Source: Diadema setosum (Eukaryota; Echinodermata; Echinoidea; Diadematoida; Diadematidae). From it: a stretch of DNA of 64,000 nt. Below, one piece after another: positions 12,584 through 27,464 of the stretch (positions within the stretch are counted from its first letter, which is position 1; every line of letters begins with the position of its first letter). Both the position numbers and the translations under genes were made by a program. The DNA lies in assembly GCF_964275005.1 (NCBI RefSeq), contig NC_092688.1:26982434-27046433 (forward strand). Reading direction: 5' to 3'. A model generated the notes under the pieces. The model saw nothing but the letters and a program-made list of their open reading frames with translations. It did not search any database and was not told where the DNA came from.

Positions 12584-15500
12584 CTGGAGACAGACAAAAG
12601 AGGAGGGCAAAGGGGAAAAGAAAAGAAAAAATTTAATTTCTATTTCCTAAAATATCTGGTTCTCCTGTGTGAAAAGCACAAAGACGTGGGACCTTCGCAA
12701 GTCTTGCCTCCATCAATGTCAATAATAAATAATGGGCATCAATGGTCCTTGCAACTCTTACAGGAAGGATTAAACTGCAAATGATGAATGCAGTGTCAGA
12801 TGTCAGCAAAACATACTCTCAGTCACGCAAACAAGTAATACAATATGTACTACTCATGCCGTGTGCAGTGTGACTTTTCAGGGTGAGTTTTAACTTTTAG
12901 GGGTCTTGTACCACATGCTACACTGGTCAGAAAACACAACCCTTCATCCTGAAAGACACAGTAACATAGATTCCAGTACAAAAATCATTCCTTCTAGATT
13001 ACAGCACGGCAGCCACAGATATGATGGCTTCTTCATCATAGACACACAGGATTTACAGATTATGGGACTTGTTCATTTTTTTAGTTTCCACATATAATGT
13101 ATTTTTGATCACCAGAGGTATTACTCTTGACTCTTCTGGGAACAAATAATCACCACATCCTGAGCAAAAAGCACTTGGTCTACTGCATATCACAGAGTAG
13201 AGCTTAGAAGCATTGACATATGATCACTTTTAATAAAAACAGTTTTTCTACTATGGCCAATCAACTTGAAATGAAAATCCTCATTTCAAATCATCATTTC
13301 TTTGTTTTTTTTCTGTGAAAGGAAAGGCAAATACTTATTGTATATCTGCTCATCATACATTGACAAGTTTCAAGACTGATTAAAATTTCTGCAACAAACT
13401 GATGCTAGATACCTGTCAGATATTGCAATGCAATCGATCCTTGACATTTATATAGCAATCTCTCAGGTTACAGGCAAGAAGTAAAACTTCAGTGGCAATA
13501 ATCTCCATGGCAACAAGAAAACAGCAACCTGTAATTCATTGCATTTTTTTTTTAATCAAAAGTGCAGAGACTAAGAAAATAAAATGGCAAGTAGATCAAA
13601 CACAATACCAGCCATTTTGCAATTACTAACATTTATGCTGTAAGAGATATACTGTAATCAGCTGAAAACTAAACAGACCATTAATATCTTGGCCTGGATA
13701 TACTCATACAATGTACATAATCATCTCCATGGCGACAGTGGCCTTGAGAATCAACTCTCTATGCACTTACCATCATTGTGTCTTTGTGTGTGAGTACTTT
13801 TCCCCCTCATCTAATCATTGTTTGTTAATACCTGAAGCACTTCCTTAAAAACTTTTGACACATAGTGTTGGTGTTGGATTAGCTACACCATTTGTACACA
13901 CTACCACTTGTCTGACAGATATCAAGCTGAAATTTGAAATAAAGAAAATAAATAAATAACTAGAAATGTCGCTACGGCGACTGATGCCTCCGCCATAATG
14001 CATGATTCTCCCAATAGGCGTATAGTACAATGTCTTCACAATGTGTGATCCATGACAGTTTCACATAACTGATAAAATATTGATATGACAGGTTTGTCAG
14101 AAATGACTTGAATGTTCACTTTCCTTGAACTGGGTTTGCTATAATTATCGAAGAGTGCAGGTACACATATTGGGGGAATTGAGAATTTTTACTTGAATTC
14201 TGACGGACCATTTTATAAGTTTATGCATTGAGTAATTTCCAAGGTATGAAGAAAGAGTGTAATTACAGTACAAAATAGATTTTTTTTTTTTTTTGGGGGG
14301 GGGGGGGGCATTGAAACCTGGCCTTTGACCCTTAACCTTTGACCTTTGACATTCTTGCTGGAAATTTCCTGGAGAATCTCCATTAGGTAATGCATGTATA
14401 TATTAAGTTTGAAAACTAATAATGCAAGTATTTCATATACTAACATATGAGGGAAATATTGAGGAGTTGACCTTGACCTTTGACCCCATGACTATTGACC
14501 TTTGACCCCTAAATTCCCTAGATAATCTCTGCCAGTCAGTACATGCATATGTACCACGTTCCATGAAGATACATCGAATTGAACCATTTGTGAGAAAAGT
14601 GATATTACAACATTTTCACCTAACCTTTGACCTTTTGACCTTTGACCTTAAATGACATGAAACTCTCTCTGGAGAATCTTTATGCAGTAGTACATGTCTA
14701 CACCAAGTTTCAAGAAAATACCTTAGGGCATTGCATAGATATTGGGGGAAATAGCAGCACTTCTAGCATTTGACCTTGACCTTTTGACCTTTGACCTCTT
14801 GTCAATGTCACTAAAATCTACTTAACTAATTGTCCCATCATACATCATCCTTGGACCAAATTTGGTGAAAGCTGCTTCATCCCGTTTTGAGTTATCACGT
14901 AAACAGATAAATTTCAGGATTTGACCTTGATCTTTGACCTTTGACCTCAGGCTGATTTCGCTAAAAAACTAATCAAGTAATTGTCCCATCATACATCATC
15001 CTCCGACAAAGTTTGGTGAAATTTGCTCGATCCAGTCTTGAGTTATCGCGTAAACGGATACAATTTCATGATTTGACCTTGACCTTCGACCTTTGGCGGA
15101 TTTCACCCAAAATCTAATCAACTAATTGCTCCATCATACTTTATAGTTGGACCAAGTTCAGTAGAATTCAAGTCAATATTACTCAAGTTATCGCGTAAAC
15201 GAAAGCGGACGGACGTACGGACGGATGTACGGACGGACAACCCGAAAACATAATGCCTCCGGCACCACTTCGTGGCGGAGGCATAAAAATCAGGTGCTAT
15301 TCGCGAAATTAAAGACACACGAAAATAATAACTCTGATCCCAATATGAATTTGACGTACATGTACATTTCTCCGTTCGGTACAGAACTCCTCAGTCGCGA
15401 ATTTAACCACTCGCAAAAATATTATTTCAAATGGTAACAATGTTAGGAGCTCTGTTACATCACAGCGCAGTAGATTATATTTATAAAGTAGCTGCGCTAT

Positions 15501-18500
15501 ACAAATTTTCAATAATAATAATAATTATAATAATATCCTGTACACTCCTAAGAAAACTGCTGCACAAAACATAATTTGTGCAGCAGTGGTATACTGCTCA
15601 GCAAATTGCGATGCAATACCAGTAAAATTATAACCTGGGTCGAGATGTACAGCCAGTTAAATTGTGTGTAGTTATGGAAGAATAAGGGGGCAATTTATGA
15701 CAATTATGATATTAATGATTCTCATAGGCATACCAAACCACTGCATGAATATTCATCTTGGGAACATACGATTACAAACTAATACACCAGTGAGCAATGC
15801 ACTATATTTATATGTCATGCTTCTCTGTCACTGCGCAAGTTTTGGTAATAGGATCTTAACTGTATTCTGTAATTACAGATCTGAGAGATGAACTTGTGGT
15901 TGCATACAAGCAGTCTAGAAAAGAGAAGGATAGTAGACTCGAAATATGTGTGAATACCTTTCTACTTGTCAGAAAATGGTAGGCCTATATCTGCCATGAA
16001 CATAAGTATGGTGAGAGGCAAAAAAAAAAACATTTCTTCACTTTTCATTCTCCATTCTAACTACTTCTGCTTTCTAAGATCCTCACTGACAGGTTGTCCA
16101 GTGGTAGAATAAACTTGGAATTACAAACCACCAAACCTGTATTTGAGAGCAAGGGACAGGCCATGGTAATCCTAACCACAACAAATGCAGATTAAAGGAA
16201 GAAAGAAAAAGGCACAACCGAAATGATGCTTCCCCTTTAAAACTGCACTGGAACATGTATGTAGCCTCCAGGGGATGCACAGCTGAGCAGAAACTGAATT
16301 GGATCAAAGGTCACTTATTAGCATACAATCACTCGTAAGCACGGCTGATTGTAACTTGTTCTATACAAATGAAAGGAAGCTGGCACACTTAACGTTGCAG
16401 ACAGGGACCTGTTTCTTTGACACAAAGCCACTCGACCTGAACCTCCACCTTGCCGGCCGGCCGGTGAACCGTTGCAGGCACCCAGCTGATGGAAAATAAC
16501 TCACTGGCCAGTAGTAGTGCTCTTCACTTTCTGTAACCTTGTGTCAAGGTTATTTACTGTCTGCTCTCTGTGTACAAACAATCCATACATTAAGTGGACT
16601 TGGCCAGGAAGAGACTTAGCCTTGCTTCCAGCCTGATTAACTTATCTCTTCCATGGTAGTGATGCTATTCACAATTTTGATAAACCCACAAGCCCTCTTT
16701 TCTTGTTTCCTTTTGTTTACTGACTTTAAAAAAAGCACTGCACCTTTTTTTATTACAACTGCCTAGAGCATATACTAGCATGTATCTCACCTACCAGGTA
16801 CCTCCACACATAGGCTTAAAATGAAAAATTAGCATTCAAATCAAAGAATTAGCATACTGTATACAATACATTAGAAGTAACTTTTGTCAACACACACACA
16901 CAAAGTATACTCAGGACAGTCTGATAGAAAATATGGGATCTCAAGCTCTGCCACATGAAGGCAATGTTTTAATCACTGTTCATTAAAAAATTTTTGTGCT
17001 TGGTTTTTTGTTTGTTTGTTTTTTTTTTTTTTGGGGGGGGGGGAATATGTGTGCGTTGGATTTTTTTTCATATTGAAGACAACTTAATCATTGCAATGTC
17101 AAATTTGAGAACGACAAGATCACACCGGAAATTATTTCTTTAAATGTATATTTCCTTCTCTAAAAAAAAAAAAAAAAAAAACAAAAAACAAAAAAAAAAA
17201 CACCTTATGACTTTGGGCTTGTCATTATGACTGCTGACCTGTTACCACTCTCGTTTTGTACACACACACACACATATATGCACACACTCTAACATACACA
17301 CACATGTATGCCTTGTTTACCTTAACACCTTCACACCTATCTCATACAAGTGAGAGCATTCATGTGCACGTGCGACATCGTCACCGCCATACAAGTATGT
17401 AACTACAATGTCACAGATCAAACATGCACATACAATGTAGATCACTGTCGAATATACACACTTTGTAGATCACTCAGTTGCAGTGGCATCTGTCAATTCA
17501 TTTAAAACCTACATCAGGACATGGGCACTCACTTTTGAACTCGGGAAAAATTCATAAATACTGATTGACAGGGTATGGCACAAAGCACATTCCTATGGTT
17601 CTCATTCCCCAGCAGGAGATATTCTGGTAGTATTTATAGAATCAAAGAGCTTTAATGTTCACATCTTTTTTGATCAAAGAGTGAAATATAACAGTGGCAT
17701 GGTGCTGTTCTATTTGAGCAAAGCATTGTAAACATCAAACTTTGAAATGCATGTAAACATCATTTGATCTAGTACCTAGTATATCAACTTGACATTTTAT
17801 ACTTCCATTTATATTATACCGGTTTCTATTAAGTTCCCTCTATCATTTCCACTCACAAAAAGTCACTGTCCTTAAAGAATGACATTTAAATCATATTTCT
17901 TTTAGACCAAAGAGGAATTCCATCTGTTTACATACAATTGTACGAGTGTGCACATACCGTGCACACTTCCATTCACCAATCTCTTGTTTGCTATTGACTT
18001 TGCAGTCTTGATAAAGTTGTGCATTATTCGTGATCATGCACTTACTAAGCAAACATGGCATGAAACACTTAACCTGCCAGCAACATACAATAGTCAAGTC
18101 TGACAGACAGACTACCAGTAATTTTCCATGGAAATCGACATTCATCTCGCCAAAAGACCTCGGTAAAGACTCAGTAGACACAGTTTATTTGCTGCGTGGG
18201 TGACAAAACCACTGCTAGATATATTACAAAAAAAAAAAAAGGTAAGAAAGCACACTTTCAACCAACAAAAGGGGGAAATGAAGTTGAAAAAACAAACATC
18301 GCAATCAAGGTCACCACTTTTCATACAAAAATGGCGCAAGAATGGAATGATTGCAATCAATGTTATGTCCTCTCTCAATGTGTAGTGTTATGGATATTCT
18401 CCATTCTGTATCTCTCAAAGGAAGATATGTGCATTGTGTGAATGGGAAAATACAGTGTACAGTAAATACTAAATATAGACCATTGACACTATTATCAGTC

Positions 18501-21500
18501 AGAGTTCAAGTTACTTTGTCATAATATTTTTAGAATTTGTCTTTCATATATTTTTGAATTTCTTACATCTTTCTGAGTTGAAAAGAAAAAAACCAACAAC
18601 AAATGAAATACAATGTATACATGTACTAGGAAAGATACTGGAATAATAGAATCACTCTGGAATTGCACTACAGCAACACCAACAGTTAACTCGTTTCTAT
18701 CAAGTTTACAAAAATAGCATCCCGAATGTCTGTAATAACAATAGCCCACTTTATTTTGCAAAGGTAAACATTACATCTTTAATCTTCCTGCATATATTCG
18801 TTATTTGAAACAAGCGATGATCTTGCCTGAGATATGCCTCAGTCTTGCCTGCCCTGCAGTAGCTAAATACATAACACAAGACACTTTCCAGCACACAACA
18901 GAGAATTACCAGGTTATGAAATGGAACTGATTTTGTGAGTCAGCACTAGAGAAACCCAGCTGGTCTCAGGTGCAAGAGGTCCATTAATTTGAGCGGTCAA
19001 ATGCTGTGAAGTACAAGAACTACACCTGTACCTCACACGTATTTGTTGAATAACCTCATAGACTGTCATATCTTACTTTAGAATCAGTGTTGGAAAGCTC
19101 ACCACTTGCCTCCTCACATGGTCTGTCTACTCCTCAATCTTCTGTAATATCCTGGGGTTGAGATTTATCTATAAATCTACACTTGCAGCTTTCTTCATTT
19201 TTAGAAGGGTGCTGCATTTTAATTAAAGGACAAGTTCACCTTCATAAACATAAGGATTGAGAGAATGCAGCAATATTAGTAGAACACATCAGTAAAAGTT
19301 TGAGGAAAATTGGATAATCGATGCAAAAGTTATGAATTTTTAAAATTTTTGTGTTGGAACCGCTGGATGAGGAGACTACTAAGGCTCGTGATGTCATATG
19401 AGTACAACAGCATAAAGAAAATGTAAAGAAAATTCAACATATTTCACTTTTTTCGCATAATAAAAGAGCATTTGACTTGCCTCTTTCTAAAGGCAATAGG
19501 AATAACATTACCCATAACATATGTCAGTAACGAGTCAAGGGAATGTGTACTTTTTTTAAAAGATAAAATTTTGTGAAATTCTCTTTATATTTTCCTTATA
19601 CTGTTGTATGCATGTGACATCATACACTGCAGTAGTCTTCTCATCCAGCAGTGACTGATTATCAATCTAAACAAGCAAGACAATGGCAATCCAAGTGAAG
19701 TCAGACAGAAAAAAAAAAAAAAGAAAACTAAACAGAATATAACAATCTAAGTGACAGAGCACTGCTGGCAACCTTTTGACACACAAATTAGTACTCAGCA
19801 TCTCTAAAATTCCAATTGTTCTTTTTTTTTTCAACCAGCAATCTTTTCAAATATGTTAAAAACCTAATCATATTATAGTCTATTTCAATGACAGGATTCT
19901 TGTTCTTTTCTGCTCAAGCGGAAGCAGTGAAAAGGGGAGCTGGCTTCAATGGTTTCACATAAACATATGTCTACACCCTGGAGAGATAATCATGAAAGTT
20001 TCACTGTATGGCAACTAAATGCAGTGGCTCAGAATATTGCCACATTTTTAGGAGGCAGAAAATGAAAATTTACAAGTGTCAGAGGATTCTGCTATTATAA
20101 ATCAGATCCAAGATGAAAGGGTGGATAAAATAGAGTGTATCTTTTAAACTTTATCCATGTTTGCCATTAAAGAACAGAGAAACCCAATATGCAATAAATG
20201 TGTGGAGTGATTGAATGCAGAAACAGTAGAATGCAACTATGAAGTTTGAGGAAAATTGGACAATCCGTTCAAATATGATGATTTTTGACGTTTCAGTACT
20301 GCCATCACTGGATAAGAAGACTACAGCAATCTCTAATTATAGTTGGACAATGATAGTGAAAAATATAAAGAGAATTCAATATATTTTCATTTTTCTAGAA
20401 CAATGAAAGAGCAATTGGTGTACCTCTATCAGAAGGCAGGGGGAATAATATTACCATGAACATGTCAGCAACAAGTGGAAGTGATTTGTACTTTCATTAA
20501 AAAATGAACTTTTGTGGAATTCTCTTTATATGATTTTCTCTATATGGGCATTTCCGTGAGTTGTGCGACATGACCACCAAAATTTTACCCGCATATTTCA
20601 GGACAACTGATAATCTTACTTTGTTAGCCATAGTTTGAAGTGTGTGAAACCAACTTTACCTTTAAGAAAAGTTCCCTTTTGTGCATTTTTATACCTTTTG
20701 AAACCAGAAAGCATTTTTTGACCTAAAAATCCCTAAAAATGCATGTTTGTTGCTCTTTGTGATTATTTTTTATATTTGAGGCTCAAATCAAACTTTGTTT
20801 GGTTTTACAAATCAAAAATATATTAATCTAGCAATAAATAAAGTGGAGACCTCGATATAAGATATTACTTCGGACACCAGCGTGCTCTTACATAGCTCGA
20901 GAAGCTGCTGTAACGTGAGTTACCGAAACATGAACTTTTTAACCTTGCAATTTTACTATGCCCAACTGACACATGGTATTTTGGATTATCAAATAACTAT
21001 GCAGCACACATCCAAGAAATATGATGGGACTTATAGTCTTTGCTTCAAATTCTCATAACAGAGGTCTTAAAATTGTAACGTGAGTTACCATGTAACGTGA
21101 GTTACCACAATGTAACGTGAGTTACCGACATGATTTTTCTTTAATACCAAGAAATGATATGAAGGTTGTGATTGTAAGTAACCAATGAGTACATGATTAC
21201 TGAACTCTTGTATTAAGATTCTATTTCCAGTAGATTGTTGGTCTCTCTCTATCACCAAACCAACTGGTCTACATGTACAATGTATTAATTACACATGTTC
21301 ATCACATGTTAACTTCTGAAAGAAACTGTTCCATATTTACTATTTAATATTACAGTGCATGTATACTGATCTGTTACGAAAGTTGTTAAAAGACATTTCT
21401 TCTAAAGCTGCAGGGACCTTGTTCCAGCAAATTATCAAAATTTTGTGATAACTATTAATAGCCTCCTGCATGATTGGGATAATCACTGCATGATTACTCT

Positions 21501-24433
21501 TGAAAAGTTCTTGTTTTTGTAATTCAAGTGATTACTATTTGACATTTCATAGTTTATACCTACCTGTATAGACCAAAGCCATTGTTTATGAGGCTGAAAC
21601 ATTTACATGTATGAACAGAATTTTAAGATTGGAGCTCGCTTCCTGCTGTTTTTTCTGAGATTTTTGAGAACTGAACATTGTGAATTTGACACGCTTATGT
21701 GTTTTATACTATTCTACTCTGAGGTTTTAGCTATATTGTTGCAAAATCCTACAATGAAACTTTTCCATGTTTACTGTAATTTACTTTACATGCTGATACC
21801 AAAAACTTGTTGAATGTGAACCTCATTATCAGACATTTTCTTTAAGAGCTGGACAGTCATGTACCTTAAAGCAAACTATCAACACTTTGCGATATTAACA
21901 GTTAGCCTCCTGATCACAAAATATTTACTATTCATGTTTTTCATTGGGATTTACTGCTTCAGTCTGCTTGATTACTCTAGAAAATACTGGTATACTTTTT
22001 ACGTGTATGTACAATTTAAATAATGGCTACTTGACATTTCATAGACCAAAGCCATTGTTTTTTAAGGCTTAAACATTTATGAACATATTTTACTAAACTG
22101 ATCAATACTGGTAGCAGATAACTAAAATTTATCTGCAGTTTCTGTAATTCAATTCTAATTTCTGTACCAGTTTAGTATAAGAATTTGTAAACAAATCAAA
22201 CATACAAACAATTGATTATTGAGTAATTCAAACAATTATCAAATAATTGGAATATAAATTGCATTGTTTAAAAGTTAAAAGATTTATTGAAATATTCATT
22301 TCTGAACCTTTAAACTCTCCACAGACTACTTGTACAGGTCTCTAGTCTCGTGACTCAGTGTATTAAATGGAATAGTTTATGGATGACTTGTTTTATCTAG
22401 ATAGCCTGAAATCCATTTAAATCTAGTAAAATAAAAAAACAATCAAATCAAATTCTCAATTAAATCCTCAATTTCTGATGCATTTGTTAACTGGAAAAGA
22501 GTGTAATTTAATTAAATAGACTCTGTTTCATATCATTTTGTTGAATACAATTTTTGTCTCAATACAAATGTAAGCTTGGAAAACGACTCAATTAAAAATG
22601 AAATTTATCTTCAAGTTGGTATTCTAAATGTAAAGTTTCCTGCCTTTTGGTAATCTCATGGATAAAATGGGAGTAATTACTGTCAGATCAATGTTCAAAT
22701 CAAGTTAGATTCTCTATTCATGGAGTTGGTTTGTGAAAAAAAAGTTGTCTTGGTAAGTTTTCTTTGGATTATTAAGACAAAAATTTGTCTTGTAATCATG
22801 TGGACAAACTGTAACGTGAGTTACCGTAACGTGAGTTACCGCTTCACATGACGATACCTGGAGAATGTAAGACAATTTGAATTTTTACCATACTCGGTGA
22901 TGTATGTTGTTAGTCCATGACTTTGACACAATAGACTTTAAAGTCTCTCTGTTTCTTGTTTGAGGAAACTTTTGAATATAAGACATGCCAAATTTTTGCA
23001 TGTCCAAATTATGTAACGTGAGTTACCGACATTTGTAGTGTTTTTTCTCATAGTTCTCATAAGAGTCTGTGGATGTAATGTTGCTGTGAGGTAGGATGGA
23101 GGTGCTTGATACTCATTCACATATAGTAACTCATATCACTAATTAGGTTTTAAGGATATTGATCTCAACGACCTAATTTTGAGTTCAAAATGTAACGTGA
23201 GTTACCGTGGAAATGCCCATATGATGACATAAATGGTATCCCGGGGTACCAAATAAAAATCAGCCATTTTGTTGAATTATTCATTTTTTTTAAAAAGGTT
23301 GTACCCTGGGTGCCAAAAAGAGGAAATTATTTTGGTGCTGGAGCTACAGATAGCGCGCGCTAGCCACTGCACTGCACTACACTAAAGCACACGCTAGTGG
23401 TATCGCAGCTTTCATGCACGCATAGTATAACATGCAGTGGCATGGGAAGGACTATCTATGTACACGCACACAGTGCATGCATTTTTCTCTGACTGTTCTC
23501 GAATGGACGTGAGGTGGCGCTACACAACGCGGTAACCCGGGGTACTACGGTACCCCAGGGTAACGCGTGGTGCATCATATTGTTGTCCAACAGTGACATA
23601 ACAAATTCTTGCAGTCTTCTTATCAAATAACAGCTGTACTAAAACTTTTAAAATTCGTAACTTTTGAATAGACTGTCTGATTTTCCACAAACTTCACTGA
23701 TGTGTTTTATTGATATTTCTGCATAGTTACAGAATTGTACTCAATCCATAAATGTACTACCATGCCATATTCGGATTTCATTCTCCTTTAAGTAATGCCC
23801 AAAATAAAGCTAAATTCCAAAGATTGGACTTGTGTTCTTTTCTGCTCAAGAGGAAGCAATGAAGGGGATCCAGCTCCATTGGTTTCCTCATCAACCCACG
23901 GCAGACACCCAAGGGGCAAAATTCACAAGTTCTGCTGGGAGTAACTCACTATATGTGTGCATACACTGTGTAATTCAGTGCTATAGTTATGTGTCACATA
24001 GGTGCCATGTGTCGATCCATACAGTCACACACATAGATGTAAAGGCCTTGGTTAAAAAATCAACAAAAATATAGAAAATAAAAAAACTACCGGTACCCGG
24101 TACGTACAATTACAGTAGCTTCAGGCAAGTAAAAGTATGAAAGGTGATAATTTTACTTGCCTGAAGGGCATATTTGAAGAGAGAAAAAAAAAAGTTAAGT
24201 GTGGGAGCCCTGGTATTTTGACACCTTCTATTCGCACACACACAAAAAAAGAAAGACGATACAATGTAAAACAAAGAACATGGAGATAGTTACAAAAACG
24301 CAGTTACAAAAAATACATCAAACTTCTCAACCTACTGTAGTCCTATTTATTATGTTCCCTTGCAACTTCCATGCGCAATTAATCAACTGTGTGTACATGT
24401 GTAGTATACACACATAATCTACCTAAGTATACA

Positions 24434-24482
<49 letters not shown>

Positions 24483-27430
24483 TGAGACATGAAATACAGT
24501 ATGAGTGGAAATTGATGACCTTTTATAACAGTTCGCAACCTGATCAGCAGTTACTCAATTTAATCTACACCTTTCCTTTGACCCTATTCCTAATGCTAAT
24601 TTCATACCAGACAAACACAAGATAACATATCAATCCATGACTCTTAGGGAAAAGAAGAAAGCATAACTTTTCATGACAATCTGAAAGTAATTAAACCTCA
24701 GAAAATAATCACATCTTATTTTCAGGGACTTCTTCTGCCACTCTCAAGGGTCACATGCTTGTGGGTAGCACATCACTAACACGAATTGATTAATATGAAT
24801 TACAATTGTAGTTGCTACTTCTTTTGAATATGTCTCCACTTACACAAACTGTTATTGATAATATGCTGTTATCTTATTTATACAAATCTACCAAATTGTC
24901 CCATAAAAGCAAACAGTGTACAATGCCAGCCAGTGATATTGATGGCTTCAGTCATAACACCTACAGGTACATATTGTAAAAGTACATGTGTATCCTTGAC
25001 TTTATAATATTTTCTCATACATGTACACTTAGTTTCAATGACTCTATACTTAACCCTTTCCATAAATTCCAATCTTTCACAGAAGTTATTCTACAATCTA
25101 CGGCTATTCATCAACCACATTCTGCCCCAAAAATACACACTAATCATCTCTACTGTGCCTGCAAATGAGTGTATCAGCTTGTGGGATGCATTATGGAAAA
25201 TTACTGAGCATTACACGCACATGTGTAATGTGTCATTGTACATCGCATTAGATAAATTCCTTTGTAAACAATAGACAGTGATCTCACGGGTAGTTTACAC
25301 TGTTGGCTGACAGTGTTCTTTGAATTGTACAAAATCAGTTCATTGAAAAGCTGTAGTTTCTTGCTGGCCCCTTTGCATTGGTTAGGCTAGTTTACTTATT
25401 GCTTTTAATCACATAACAGAAAAGGCTGTTTTGTTTTGATCTGTGGTTCGGTATTGTGTGTATGTGTGTGTGTTTGCTTGCTTTTGTTTGTTTCAACAGC
25501 ATGTGAAATTAATAGCTGCATCTATATGCCTCAAGAATACAGGAAACTAATTCTTAAAGGTCCTGCTTACCTTTGGGAACAGTGATTTTAAAAATTTTCA
25601 AGATATGATATTTAATGCACATGTGTAGGTCTGTTGCACCACAAAACATCCCATCATATAAAATTTTCGCGATAAAGTCTGAAATGTAAGGAGATATCTG
25701 TATTTTTCTCAATAAACCGTAACTGTAGATGGATTAGTCTAGAAACATTTTTGTTATAACTATTGTTCACATTTTGTACATTTTACAATACTTAACATCG
25801 ATTCTACCGATTCAAATCTTTACAGTAGTTTGTATCTCTAACTCACATTTTAGAACTTTTTTAAAGCACTTATGCTGGCTTCTTGTTTCATCTGCAAATG
25901 GTAAATTATGCCTTTAATCTGCTACAGCATAGACCTACATGCAGTAGGTCCATGGTTACAAATGAGATACAGTACATTGTACCTACAGTTATGTACATGT
26001 ACATGTAGATATCACTTTCCATAATACAGTAAAACTCTAGAAGTTCCATACTTGACATACAAATTGTAGAAAGCTATTTTTTGATATCTCTTCGTTGAGA
26101 AGCCCAACTGCATACTGTGTCAGCAAAAAAAAAAAAAACTCACAAAAAAAAAAAAAAATCCATCATCCCCTCATTTTATCAAAGAAACAAAACAAAAAAA
26201 TGTTATGTCCTGGAAGGTCAACAATGAAGTTATGTATTTTTCACAATGTCCAGTGTAACCTAGAGAACATTCTCAAGGTTAGAAAGTGATGTACAGTGTA
26301 GTTAATACAGCAACAAGAAAACAGGTAGGACCTACATACAGGTACGGTTTCACATAACTATGCGGTCAGTTTCTATCATCAAATACTGTAACACATCAGG
26401 ATATAACGTGAGACGATCCATTTCAGACAATGGAATCTAAACAAAGAGATGAGAAATTGAAGTTTCACTGGGTGAGAGAGTACAATAGGCTGGTTTTCTT
26501 TCAAGGTGTTTGAATAAATCTTCCTCTTTCTTTTATTCTGAAGGCCAATATCAGATCCGATATACAGCACAATCAGAGAAAGCAAGGAAGATGGCTGGCA
26601 TGGTCCACATATTTCACACTGCATTACAGAGTGTCTCCTGTCAAAGGCTACAAGTTTACAACAGTTGGACCCCTGTTTGGAGGGGGGTAATCATGGCTGT
26701 TCCTGGGGCAGCTTGAGGTCACCCCAGCCCAAAAGAGTTACTCACACAGCAGCTGAAAACCAAGCAGCTCAATGCAGCACTGTGAATACTCGCATCTCTT
26801 CTACATATTAGGCAAAGCTCCCACTGGTCTTCAATGCATTTCTGCTACTCATTCAATTTGTTGCTTGTTGCAGTAATCCACAATGCATTTCTTTGGAAGT
26901 GAAACAGTGGCGTTTGTGAGCCAAAAATAAATGTAAGGTACCAAACACAAGCAACGTGTCTGAAACTGCCTAATACAATGTACTCCAACATATTCTTGCA
27001 CAGTTCACTACAAGTTTTCAGAGGTTTTCTAAAATCTTGTACTAAGGCTATAATGCATCTTTATACCTATTTCTTATTGCCATCCCATCATGAATTTATC
27101 ATCTGTATTGTAACATTCACCCATCATGGATGTTAAATTTCAAAATCATGGTCCTACACAATCTGTTATACCACAACACACAACACATCATTCCAGAAAT
27201 TGGAAACACTGCTACAAGAATTGCTGATAAAAGACAACATACCGGGTAGTACCAATATCAGTTTGTAGTGACTTTCCGTAAGTGTTCTTCTTTTTTTTTT
27301 AATGTGTGTGTGTGTGTGTGTACTTTTGCACAGGTCTTGGTGATACACAAAAATTAGAAAGAGAATACTGATAGACAACCCCAAAGCTTGTCTAAGCTGA
27401 AGAAGCTCTTAAACAACATCCAAAGGTCAC

Positions 27431-27464
<34 letters not shown>

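Larger units (their letters stand above)
20166..23791 (+). mobile_element. 'GGACAAGTTCACC' element split by two later insertions
   Basis: The left part (20166-20545) has the GTTTGAGGAAAATTGGACAA and GATAAGAAGACTAC blocks; the right part (23581-23791) has the mirror-image CTTCTTATC and CATTCTCCTTTAA end. Between them lie two other elements (20546-23218 and 23219-23580), inserted at a TATAT in the middle of the host element. Confidence 0.75.
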
